Source: Lacrimispora xylanisolvens (lineage in GTDB: Bacteria; Bacillota; Clostridia; Lachnospirales; Lachnospiraceae). From it: a stretch of DNA of 64,000 nt. A model generated the notes under the pieces. It saw only the letters and a list, made by a program, of their open reading frames with translations. It was not told the DNA's origin and searched no databases. The stretch is from contig NZ_PTJA01000017.1 in the NCBI RefSeq assembly GCF_002934545.1, positions 1 through 64,000 of the forward strand, written 5' to 3'. Below are positions 56,856 through 64,000 of this stretch, piece after piece; within the stretch, counting starts at the first letter, position 1; each line of letters opens with the position of its first letter. Made by a program: the position numbers and the translations under genes.

Positions 56856-57224
56856 CTAGAATTCCAGACCAGCTTCTCTGGCTGCGTCTGCTAATGCCTG
56901 AATCTTACCCTGATATATAAATCCGCCTCTGTCAAAGACAACTTCTTTAATACCTTTTTCAATTGCTCTCTTTGCAACTACGGTACCGATATATGCTGCA
57001 GCATCAACGTTGTTAGTTTTCTCTAATTCTGCCTTTACTTCTTTTTCTACTGAAGAAGCAGCAACTAAAGTTTTACCAACTGTATCGTCAATAATTTGAG
57101 CATACATATGATTATTACTTCTAAACACAGCTAAACGTGGTCTCTCTGCAGTACCTGCAAGACGATTACGTAATCTGTTGTGCTTCTTAACGCGGATTTC
57201 GCTTTTTGACTGTTTGCTAACCAT
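56856..57224 (-). CDS. rplR: 50S ribosomal protein L18
   Basis: 122 residues. [31 protein letters not shown] and [27 protein letters not shown]. Binds 5S rRNA. Confidence 0.97.
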   Translation of the reverse strand: MVSKQSKSEIRVKKHNRLRNRLAGTAERPRLAVFRSNNHMYAQIIDDTVGKTLVAASSVEKEVKAELEKTNNVDAAAYIGTVVAKRAIEKGIKEVVFDRGGFIYQGKIQALADAAREAGLEF

Positions 57225-57241
57225 CTTTACACTCTCCTTAA

Positions 57242-57784
57242 TTATTTCTTACCAGTCTTACCAACTTTACGTCTGATCACTTCATCAGCATACTTGATTC
57301 CCTTGCCCTTATACGGCTCAGGTCTTCTCTTATCTCTGATTTCAGCAGCGTACTGGCCAACTTTTTCTTTATCAATACCTCTAACGAAGATGATGTTCTG
57401 ACCTTCCATGGTAGCTTCAATACCTTCTGGATCTTCCATTTCTACCGGATGAGAATAGCCAAGGGAAAGAACAAGCTTATTACCCTGCTTCTGAGCTCTG
57501 TAACCAACACCGTTGATTTCAAGCTTTTTCTCATATCCTGCAGTAACACCAACGATCATGTTGTTGACTAAGGTTCTTGTAAGACCGTGTAAAGATTTCA
57601 TCTTCTTTAAATCGTTTGGTCTTGTTACAACGATATGACCATCTTCTTCTTTGATTGTCATCTCTGTAGGTAATACTCTCTCAAGAGTTCCCTTAGGACC
57701 TTTTACAGTCACTTTATTATTTTCTGCAATTTCAACAGTTACTCCTGCTGGAATAGCGATAGGCATTCTTCCTATACGTGACAT
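57242..57784 (-). CDS. rplF: 50S ribosomal protein L6
   Basis: 180 residues. [19 protein letters not shown] start, C-terminal [28 protein letters not shown]. Confidence 0.97.
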   Translation of the reverse strand: MSRIGRMPIAIPAGVTVEIAENNKVTVKGPKGTLERVLPTEMTIKEEDGHIVVTRPNDLKKMKSLHGLTRTLVNNMIVGVTAGYEKKLEINGVGYRAQKQGNKLVLSLGYSHPVEMEDPEGIEATMEGQNIIFVRGIDKEKVGQYAAEIRDKRRPEPYKGKGIKYADEVIRRKVGKTGKK

Positions 57785-57951
57785 GCCGTCTACCTCCTTA
57801 AATTTTCGGAGGGAATCTGTGCGTTCCCTCTGTTTTCAGATGCATTGAGCACTTGGCGTCTGTTTTTTAGACGCTTACGTGCGAAAGCACTCCTCGACAC
57901 TCAGCGAGGTTTTCCACGAGCTTAGTGACGATGGAGTTTCCTCTTTGTTAG
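57785..57951 (-). other. Structured intergenic insertion between rpsH and rplF
   Basis: Where neighbouring ribosomal genes are 15-25 bases apart, this gap is 167 bases. On the minus strand it holds several GC-rich hairpins: CCTCGCTGAGTGTCGAGG, AGTGCTTTCGCAC, GCGTCTAAAAAACAGACGC and AGAGGGAACG...TTCCCTC. Could be a dispersed repeat or an RNA regulatory element. Confidence 0.5.
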
Positions 57952-58353
57952 TTACCAAACAAATGCAAGTACTTCTCCGCCAACATTCATGGAACGTGCT
58001 TCCTTATCGGTAATTACGCCCTGGTTTGTGGAAATGATTGCAGTTCCGAGACCGCCCAGTACTCTTGGCATTTCTTCCTTGCTTGCATATACACGTAAGC
58101 CAGGTTTGGAAATTCTCTTGATGCCTGTGATGATTTTTTCGTTCTTATCTTTACCGTATTTTAATGTGATCCGAATTGTCTGGAACGCACCGTCTTCTAC
58201 GATATCATATTTCTTAATGTATCCCTCTTTAACAAGGATATCAGCAATAGCTAATTTCATCTTGGATGAAGGTACATCTACTGTATCATGTTTTGCAGTA
58301 TTTGCATTACGGATTCTTGTAAGCATATCTGCGATTGGATCGCTCATTGTCAT
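57952..58353 (-). CDS. rpsH: 30S ribosomal protein S8
   Basis: 133 residues. [30 protein letters not shown] start and GEVLAFVW end. Binds 16S rRNA and, in relatives, represses the spc operon. Confidence 0.97.
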   Translation of the reverse strand: MTMSDPIADMLTRIRNANTAKHDTVDVPSSKMKLAIADILVKEGYIKKYDIVEDGAFQTIRITLKYGKDKNEKIITGIKRISKPGLRVYASKEEMPRVLGGLGTAIISTNQGVITDKEARSMNVGGEVLAFVW

Positions 58354-58377
58354 TTTGAAATTGCCTCCTTCCTTATT

Positions 58378-58563
58378 TTACCAGCTTGCTTTTTTAACGC
58401 CTGGGATCTGACCCTTATATGCTAATTCACGGAAGCAGATTCTGCAGATTCCGTATTTTCTTAAATAAGCATGCGGACGACCGCAGATTCTGCAACGATT
58501 GTATTCTCTTGTGGAGAATTTAGCAGGTCTCTGCTGTTTGATCTTCATTGAAGTCTTAGCCAT
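58378..58563 (-). CDS. rpsN: 30S ribosomal protein S14, zinc type (S14Z)
   Basis: 61 residues with zinc ligands [21 protein letters not shown] (C24, C27, C40, C43). This short form is typical of Firmicutes. Confidence 0.97.
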   Translation of the reverse strand: MAKTSMKIKQQRPAKFSTREYNRCRICGRPHAYLRKYGICRICFRELAYKGQIPGVKKASW

Positions 58564-58579
58564 GGATTATTTCCTCCTA

Positions 58580-59119
58580 CTATTTTGCAAATGGCATGTT
58601 GAATAATGTCAAAAGTTCACGGGCTTCTTCGTCTGTCTTAGCGGTAGTAACAAAAATAATGTCCATACCTCTTACCTTGTCAACTTTATCGTATTCAATT
58701 TCCGGGAAAATAAGCTGCTCTTTGATACCAAGTGCATAGTTTCCTCTGCCATCAAATGCGTTAGGATTTACACCTCTAAAGTCACGTACACGTGGAAGTG
58801 CAAGGTTGATCAGACGATCAGCAAACTCATACATTCTCTGTCCACGTAAAGTTACTTTACATCCGATTGGCATACCTTCTCTGAGTTTAAAGTTAGCAAC
58901 TGATTTTTTAGCTTTTGTTAAAACTGCCTTCTGACCGGAGATGATTTCTAAATCTCTTACTGCAGAGTCTAAAATCTTGGCATTTTCCTTTGCTTCACCA
59001 ATACCCATATTGATGACAATCTTGTCTAACTTCGGTACTTCCATGATGTTCTTATATCCAAATTTCTTGATCATAGCTTCTACGATCTCTGACTGGTACG
59101 TATCTCTTAATCTAGCCAA
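58580..59119 (-). CDS. rplE: 50S ribosomal protein L5
   Basis: 179 residues. [20 protein letters not shown] and [26 protein letters not shown] are diagnostic. 5S rRNA binding. Confidence 0.97.
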   Translation of the reverse strand: MARLRDTYQSEIVEAMIKKFGYKNIMEVPKLDKIVINMGIGEAKENAKILDSAVRDLEIISGQKAVLTKAKKSVANFKLREGMPIGCKVTLRGQRMYEFADRLINLALPRVRDFRGVNPNAFDGRGNYALGIKEQLIFPEIEYDKVDKVRGMDIIFVTTAKTDEEARELLTLFNMPFAK

Positions 59120-59140
59120 TTTTTATTCCTCCTCTCCGAA

Positions 59141-59446
59141 TTAATCAATTACTTTTCCGGTTGCTTTCGCAACGCGAACTTTTTTGCCGTCTTTTACTTC
59201 AAAGCCGACTCTGGTTGCTTTTCCGTCAACAACAAGCATTACATTGGAGATATCAAGTGCAGCTTCTTTCTGTACGATACCGCCCTGTGGGTTTCCAGCG
59301 CCTGGTTTCACATGCTTTGTAATCATGTTAACGCCTTCTACTACCACTCTGTTATTCTTCGTATCTACATGAAGAACCTTACCCTGTTTGTCTCTATCTT
59401 TTCCTGCGATAACCTTTACAAGGTCATCTCTTTTAATTTTATGCAC
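59141..59446 (-). CDS. rplX: 50S ribosomal protein L24
   Basis: 101 residues with a KOW motif ([18 protein letters not shown]). Start is a GTG with GGAGGTGTCGGACT upstream. Confidence 0.96.
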   Translation of the reverse strand: MHKIKRDDLVKVIAGKDRDKQGKVLHVDTKNNRVVVEGVNMITKHVKPGAGNPQGGIVQKEAALDISNVMLVVDGKATRVGFEVKDGKKVRVAKATGKVID

Positions 59447-59460
59447 AGTCCGACACCTCC

Positions 59461-59829
59461 TTATAATACTTCTGGAGCTAAGGAAACAATTTTCATGAAC
59501 TGCTTCTCTCTTAACTCTCTGGCAACCGGTCCAAAGATACGAGTTCCCTTTGGAGTCTTGTCATCTTTGATAATTACGGCAGCATTCTCATCGAACTTGA
59601 TATATGAACCGTCTTTACGGCGTGCGCCCTTTACAGAACGTACAACAACGGCTTTCACAACGTCGCCTTTCTTAACAACACCGCCAGGTGTTGCATCTTT
59701 TACGCTGGCAACGATAACATCACCAATATTAGCATATCTTCTTGTAGATCCGCCCATAACACGGATACAAAGAAGTTCTTTTGCACCGGTATTGTCGGCA
59801 ACCCTTAATCTGGTTTCCTGCTGAATCAT
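59461..59829 (-). CDS. rplN: 50S ribosomal protein L14
   Basis: 122 residues. [20 protein letters not shown] start, [25 protein letters not shown] end. ATG at 59829 has GAAGGAGTAACAGGC; the longer frame is an artefact. Confidence 0.97.
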   Translation of the reverse strand: MIQQETRLRVADNTGAKELLCIRVMGGSTRRYANIGDVIVASVKDATPGGVVKKGDVVKAVVVRSVKGARRKDGSYIKFDENAAVIIKDDKTPKGTRIFGPVARELREKQFMKIVSLAPEVL

Positions 59830-59855
59830 GCCTGTTACTCCTTCCTGGAAATAAA

Positions 59856-60110
59856 TTATTTCGCTCTTTCGATAATTTCCACAAGTCTCCATCTCTTGTC
59901 TTTGGACAGCGGTCTTGTTTCCATAACTTTTACTGTATCGCCCATGTTGCAGTCATTCTTCTCATCATGTGCTTTTAATTTATACGTTCTTTTTACGATC
60001 TTGCCGTATAAAGGATGTTCTACATGGTCTTCAATCGCTACAACAATGGTCTTATCCATCTTGTTGCTAACAACCTTACCAGTACGGGTTTTTCTAAGAT
60101 TTCTTTCCAC
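59856..60110 (-). CDS. rpsQ: 30S ribosomal protein S17
   Basis: 84 residues. [32 protein letters not shown] and [17 protein letters not shown] start. Confidence 0.97.
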   Translation of the reverse strand: MERNLRKTRTGKVVSNKMDKTIVVAIEDHVEHPLYGKIVKRTYKLKAHDEKNDCNMGDTVKVMETRPLSKDKRWRLVEIIERAK

Positions 60111-60207
60111 GTTCTGTATTCTCCTTTCGAGTTTTGGCCTTCCATGGCCACAATCTATAAGTTAACACACACTCGTGTGTGTCATGCTTTTTTTAATAAG
60201 CTGCAAC

Positions 60208-60414
60208 TTAAGCTAATTTAGCCTTCTCAGTTATAACAGTCTGAATTCTGGCAATGTTTTTGCGAACCTCTTTGATACGGCTTGTGTTATCAAGCTGGTT
60301 GGTTGCATTCTGGAATCTTAAGTTGAAAAGTTCTTTCTTTGCAGCTACTAATTCTACATTCAGCTCGGCAACTGATTTTCCTTTTAATTCTTCAACATAT
60401 TTATTCATTTTCAC
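60208..60414 (-). CDS. rpmC: 50S ribosomal protein L29
   Basis: 68 residues. Family core [21 protein letters not shown] and [14 protein letters not shown]. Start GTG at 60414 chosen, giving [15 protein letters not shown] at 60420 overlaps rplP. 98-base gap to rpsQ contains two hairpins (ACACACAC/GTGTGTGT, GGCCATGGAAGGCC). Confidence 0.94.
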   Translation of the reverse strand: MKMNKYVEELKGKSVAELNVELVAAKKELFNLRFQNATNQLDNTSRIKEVRKNIARIQTVITEKAKLA

Positions 60415-60416
60415 TG

Positions 60417-60842
60417 TCATTCACCGCCTTCTAAATCTGCTTTAGCAGCAATTTTACATCTGCATGGTAATTTGTGCATAGCAAGACGTAAAGCTTCACG
60501 TGCTGTTTCTTCAGGTACTCCAGCGATTTCGAATAATACACGACCTGGTTTTACTACTGCTACCCAGTATTCCAGAGCGCCCTTACCGGAACCCATTCGG
60601 GTTTCTGCTGGCTTTGCTGTTACAGGCTTATCCGGGAAAATCTTGATCCAGACTTTACCGCCACGCTTGATATAACGGGTCATGGCAACACGGGCTGCCT
60701 CGATCTGATTTGATTTGATCCAACATGGGTCTAAAGCGACTAAACCGAATTCACCACTGCTGATTGTATTGCCTCTTAAAGCTTTACCAGCCATGCTACC
60801 ACGGAACTGTTTACGACGCTTAACTCTCTTAGGCATTAACAT
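60417..60842 (-). CDS. rplP: 50S ribosomal protein L16
   Basis: 141 residues. [20 protein letters not shown] start, [24 protein letters not shown] block. Start overlaps rpsC stop by one base. Confidence 0.97.
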   Translation of the reverse strand: MLMPKRVKRRKQFRGSMAGKALRGNTISSGEFGLVALDPCWIKSNQIEAARVAMTRYIKRGGKVWIKIFPDKPVTAKPAETRMGSGKGALEYWVAVVKPGRVLFEIAGVPEETAREALRLAMHKLPCRCKIAAKADLEGGE

Positions 60843-61498
60843 TATTTATCGCTCCCTTCCTTTTTTCCTTTAGTTGGAAGTACTTCGCCATTGTAGATCC
60901 ATACCTTAACACCGATCTTACCGAAGGTAGTATCTGCCTCTGCGAAACCATAGTCAATATCTGCTCTGAGTGTCTGTAACGGAATAGTTCCTTCGCTGTA
61001 GAACTCAGTACGAGCCATATCAGCGCCGCCAAGACGTCCTGCAACTGCAGTCTTGATTCCTTTGATACCTGACTTCATGGAACGTCCCATGGTAGACTTC
61101 ATAGCACGACGGAAGGATACACGATTCTCTAACTGCTGTGCGATGGACTCAGCAACTAACTGAGCGTCTTTGTCTGGTCTTTTGATTTCTTTGATATCAA
61201 CAAATAATTTTTTATCTGTAAGCTTCTGAACTTCTGCTTTGATCTTTTCGATCTCAGCTCCACCCTTACCGATTACTACACCTGGTTTTGCTGTGTGGAT
61301 AACAACTTTAACGCGGTCAGATGCACGTTCAATTTCAATATTAGAAATGCCGGCGCTGTATAATTTCTTCTTCAGGAATTTTCTGATCGCATAGTCTTCT
61401 ACTAAGTTGTCTGCGAAATCAGCTTCAGCATACCATTTTGAGTCCCAGTCTTTAATAACACCGACTCTTAAGCCGTGTGGATTAACTTTCTGTCCCAT
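60842..61498 (-). CDS. rpsC: 30S ribosomal protein S3
   Basis: 218 residues. KH domain [24 protein letters not shown]-terminal block [19 protein letters not shown]. Helps open mRNA at the entry. Confidence 0.97.
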   Translation of the reverse strand: MGQKVNPHGLRVGVIKDWDSKWYAEADFADNLVEDYAIRKFLKKKLYSAGISNIEIERASDRVKVVIHTAKPGVVIGKGGAEIEKIKAEVQKLTDKKLFVDIKEIKRPDKDAQLVAESIAQQLENRVSFRRAMKSTMGRSMKSGIKGIKTAVAGRLGGADMARTEFYSEGTIPLQTLRADIDYGFAEADTTFGKIGVKVWIYNGEVLPTKGKKEGSDK

Positions 61499-61509
61499 TA
61501 TTTGCCTCC

Positions 61510-61896
61510 TTATCTTTCATTAAGCACGATGGTGATGTGGCTCATTCTCTTTTCGATTCTGTAAGCGCGGCCCTGTGCTCTTGGTTTTACTCTCTTCATT
61601 GTCGGTCCCTTGTTTGCAAAACACTCTTCTACATAAAGTTTTGCAGGGTCCATACCGTTATTGTTCTCAGCATTTGCGATGGCTGATTTTAATAACTTCT
61701 CTATTAAAGTAGAAGCATATCTGGGATTGTAAGTTACAATACCAAGTGCTGAAACAGCATCTTTGCCTCTGATGGCATCTAATACAAAGCATGCCTTCTG
61801 AACTGAAACCCTAGCATAGGATAACTTTGCTGACGGTCTTGTGTCCTTCTGGGCATTTCTTTCTCTCTTAATCTGGCTTCTATGTCCCTTAGCCAT
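61510..61896 (-). CDS. rplV: 50S ribosomal protein L22
   Basis: 128 residues. [22 protein letters not shown] and [22 protein letters not shown], ending HITIVLNER. Confidence 0.97.
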   Translation of the reverse strand: MAKGHRSQIKRERNAQKDTRPSAKLSYARVSVQKACFVLDAIRGKDAVSALGIVTYNPRYASTLIEKLLKSAIANAENNNGMDPAKLYVEECFANKGPTMKRVKPRAQGRAYRIEKRMSHITIVLNER

Positions 61897-61973
61897 TGGT
61901 GAATCCTCCTTTCAACTTTAACGCCCTTTGGGAATCCTTAAATAAGAATACCCGGAGGGTGTCTGCTTCTCTA

Positions 61974-62255
61974 TTACTTACGACCTGATTTCTTCTCGTC
62001 TTTTCCATGTCCTCTGTAAGTTCTGGTAGCAACGAATTCACCCAGTTTATGTCCAACCATATCCTCTGTAACATATACCGGAACGTGTTTTCTGCCATCA
62101 TGAACTGCAATTGTATGTCCAACCATCTGTGGGAAGATTGTAGAACGGCGAGACCAAGTCTTAATTACCTGCTTCTGTCCTGCTGCGTTCATAGCATCTA
62201 CTTTTTTCAGTAAATGAGCATCTGCAAATGGTCCTTTTTTAAGTGAGCGAGCCAT
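61974..62255 (-). CDS. rpsS: 30S ribosomal protein S19
   Basis: 93 residues. [19 protein letters not shown] start, [36 protein letters not shown] core split at usual points. 77-base gap to rplV. Confidence 0.97.
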   Translation of the reverse strand: MARSLKKGPFADAHLLKKVDAMNAAGQKQVIKTWSRRSTIFPQMVGHTIAVHDGRKHVPVYVTEDMVGHKLGEFVATRTYRGHGKDEKKSGRK

Positions 62256-62274
62256 AGGTTCTAACCTCCTTCAT

Positions 62275-63123
62275 TTATTTAACGGTCTTTCCATCTCTTC
62301 TTCTAACGATTAATCTGTTAGACTGCTTGTTTTTCTTTCTGGTCTTTAAGCCAAGTGCTGGTTTGCCCCATGGTGTAGATGGACCTGGACGGCCGATACC
62401 AGTCTTACCTTCACCACCACCGTGTGGATGGTCATTCGGGTTCATAACGGAACCGCGAACTGTAGGACGGAATCCCATGTGACGTTTTCTACCAGCTTTA
62501 CCGATATTGATCAGGTTATGATCACCATTACCTACAACACCGATGGTAGCTCTGCAGTTGATTGGAACCATTCTCATTTCGCCGGAAGGTAAACGAAGAG
62601 TTGCATATTTTCCTTCTTTCGCCATTAACTGTGCGCTGTTACCAGCAGAACGAACCAGCTGTCCGCCTTTTCCTGGGTAAAGCTCAATGTTATGAACCTG
62701 AGCACCAACCGGGATATTGCTTAATGGAAGGCAGTTACCTACTCTTGCTTCTGCAGTCTCGCCGCTCATAACAGTCATTCCGTCTGTTAAACCAGCTGGA
62801 GCAAGGATATAAGCCTTTGTTCCGTCTACATAGCTGATCAGTGCGATATTAGCAGTTCTGTTCGGATCGTATTCAACGCCGATGACAGTTGCTGCAATGC
62901 CGTCCTTGCTGTTTCTCTTAAAGTCAATGATTCTATATTTTCTTTTAACGCCGCCTCCGCGATGTCTAACAGTAATTTTACCCTGGTTATTACGGCCGGC
63001 TGTTTTCTTAATAGTTTTGCTGATTAAGGATTTCTCAGGAGTTGACTTTGTGATTTCGCTGAAATCAGATCCGGTCATTTGTCTTCTGGAAGGGGTATAT
63101 GGGTTATACTTTTTGATTCCCAT
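62275..63123 (-). CDS. rplB: 50S ribosomal protein L2
   Basis: 282 residues. [16 protein letters not shown] start, peptidyl-transferase loop [14 protein letters not shown] with the conserved His. Centre of the large subunit. Confidence 0.97.
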   Translation of the reverse strand: MGIKKYNPYTPSRRQMTGSDFSEITKSTPEKSLISKTIKKTAGRNNQGKITVRHRGGGVKRKYRIIDFKRNSKDGIAATVIGVEYDPNRTANIALISYVDGTKAYILAPAGLTDGMTVMSGETAEARVGNCLPLSNIPVGAQVHNIELYPGKGGQLVRSAGNSAQLMAKEGKYATLRLPSGEMRMVPINCRATIGVVGNGDHNLINIGKAGRKRHMGFRPTVRGSVMNPNDHPHGGGEGKTGIGRPGPSTPWGKPALGLKTRKKNKQSNRLIVRRRDGKTVK

Positions 63124-63244
63124 TTTGTATCTCCTTTCAACGCCACCTGGCGTATCTTGTTTATTGTGATATAATGTTCATCACTCAGGTAACTGAAAAT
63201 CGTTGACGCCGGGCCCGAATCACTTCCTGCCAAGCGTTCCGATC

Positions 63245-63544
63245 TTACAGTCCTTCGAAAATCTCGATATCTTTGCTGTCAGCTGTTAACTGAACAATTG
63301 CTTTCTTAGTCTTAGATGTCTTACCGAAGGTTGTTCCTCTTCTTTTGGTCTTTCCATCTAAGTTCATGGTGTTCACGCTGGCTACCTTGGTGCCTGGGAA
63401 CATCTTTTCAACAGCTTCCTTGATCATCGTCTTATTCGCATCTGTGTGCACTAAAAATGTGTACTTTTTAGAAGCCATAGCGTTCATGCTCTTCTCAGTT
63501 ACGATTGGTTTCTGAATCACGTCGTAATATTTAATATCTGCCAT
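63245..63544 (-). CDS. rplW: 50S ribosomal protein L23
   Basis: 99 residues. [40 protein letters not shown] core split at normal blocks. Start overlaps the rplD stop by one base (TAATG). Exit-tunnel protein. Confidence 0.97.
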   Translation of the reverse strand: MADIKYYDVIQKPIVTEKSMNAMASKKYTFLVHTDANKTMIKEAVEKMFPGTKVASVNTMNLDGKTKRRGTTFGKTSKTKKAIVQLTADSKDIEIFEGL

Positions 63545-64000
63545 TATGCGTACACCTCCTCGATTGCTGCAACAGCAGTCTTGGTAGCAACAACTGTGTT
63601 ATACTTTAAGATATCGTATACATTGATTGTGTTAACAAAAGCAGTCTTAACAGCAGCGATGTTTCTTGCGCTCATTACTGTGTTAGTGCTGTCATCTCCA
63701 ACAACTACAAGAGCTTTGGATAACTTTAAGTTGTCTAATACAGCCTGGAACTTCTTTGTCTTGATTTCATCAAACTTTAACTCATCAACAACGATGAACT
63801 TATTCTCGTTCACTCTGCTGGTCAGTGCGGATTTCAGAGCAAGTCTTCTTTCCTTCTTGTTCAGTTTGATTGTGTAATCTCTTGGTGTTGGTGCGAATAC
63901 AACTCCGCCGCCTGTCCACTGAGGAGATCTTGTTGAACCCTGTCTGGCATGACCGGTTCCTTTCTGTTTCCACGGTTTTCTACCGCCGCCGGATACTTCA
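63544..64000 (-). CDS. rplD: 50S ribosomal protein L4 (partial, runs off the window)
   Basis: The last 152 residues of L4: [19 protein letters not shown], then [18 protein letters not shown] and [18 protein letters not shown], ending EVYA. The start lies outside the window. Confidence 0.97.
   Translation of the reverse strand, partial: EVSGGGRKPWKQKGTGHARQGSTRSPQWTGGGVVFAPTPRDYTIKLNKKERRLALKSALTSRVNENKFIVVDELKFDEIKTKKFQAVLDNLKLSKALVVVGDDSTNTVMSARNIAAVKTAFVNTINVYDILKYNTVVATKTAVAAIEEVYA

Noticed and set aside
59312-59824. 170-codon plus-strand ORF
   Set aside because: Antisense to rplX and rplN with no conserved motifs; a shadow of ribosomal protein genes.
61889-62122. 77-codon minus-strand ORF overlapping rpsS
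   Set aside because: Out of frame with rpsS, whose full-length conserved protein accounts for the region.
1-64000. CRISPR arrays, rRNA or tRNA genes
   Set aside because: No regularly spaced repeats and no tRNA- or rRNA-like sequence seen on either strand.

Overview
The window looks like the chromosome of a low-GC anaerobic Firmicute of the Lachnospiraceae (Clostridium cluster XIVa, Lacrimispora or C. saccharolyticum-like). The signs are Shine-Dalgarno sites close to AGGAGG, T-box leaders on aminoacyl-tRNA synthetase genes, a zinc-type S14, a long (178-residue) L17, an [FeFe]-hydrogenase-like protein, and the clostridial order of the S10/spc/alpha ribosomal genes. Genus is an inference; no rRNA or tRNA gene was seen. 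Nearly everything is on the minus strand.

Layout, low to high coordinates. 0.2-4.5 kb: a five-gene minus-strand run ([FeFe]-hydrogenase-like protein, amidohydrolase, Vat-type acetyltransferase, HAD hydrolase, aminoglycoside 6-adenylyltransferase). 4.6-12.3 kb: GNAT acetyltransferases, a C39-like protein, an Nramp metal transporter, a diguanylate cyclase and a three-gene ABC exporter preceded by a structured leader. 12.3-24 kb: methyltransferase, valS and tyrS (both with T-boxes), a plus-strand block (ribosomal L25, MgtC-like protein, sigma-70 paralogue), an AAA ATPase and an rsgA-type GTPase behind an attenuator-like leader. 24-34 kb: GH5 glycosidase with divergent AraC regulator, a PadR/flavoprotein pair with matching palindromic operators, HAD and MATE genes, a second AraC regulator, an unusual sigma factor with a small membrane protein, a transglutaminase-like protein and a DUF6323-like protein.

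34.1-41.2 kb is an AT-rich accessory island beside the 3' end of rpsI. It holds a decayed tyrosine integrase, a two-gene Hachiman anti-phage system (HamA DUF1837 nuclease plus HamB helicase), a tiny two-cysteine ORF and an ABC exporter with its own leader. A nine-G run forms the hamA ribosome-binding site and a seven-G run lies in hamB, so slipped-strand phase variation is possible.

41.3-64 kb is the translation core: rpsI-rplM, truA, the energy-coupling-factor module ecfT-ecfA2-ecfA1, two secreted cell-wall-binding-repeat proteins, and then the alpha/spc/S10 genes from rplQ and rpoA up to a partial rplD at the window edge. A strong internal promoter precedes rpmJ and another precedes rplM.

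A recurring theme is control by premature termination: two T-boxes, plus four leaders (ABC exporter at 12 kb, rplY, rsgA, ABC exporter at 36 kb) that combine terminator-like or competing hairpins, three of them with a possible short leader peptide.
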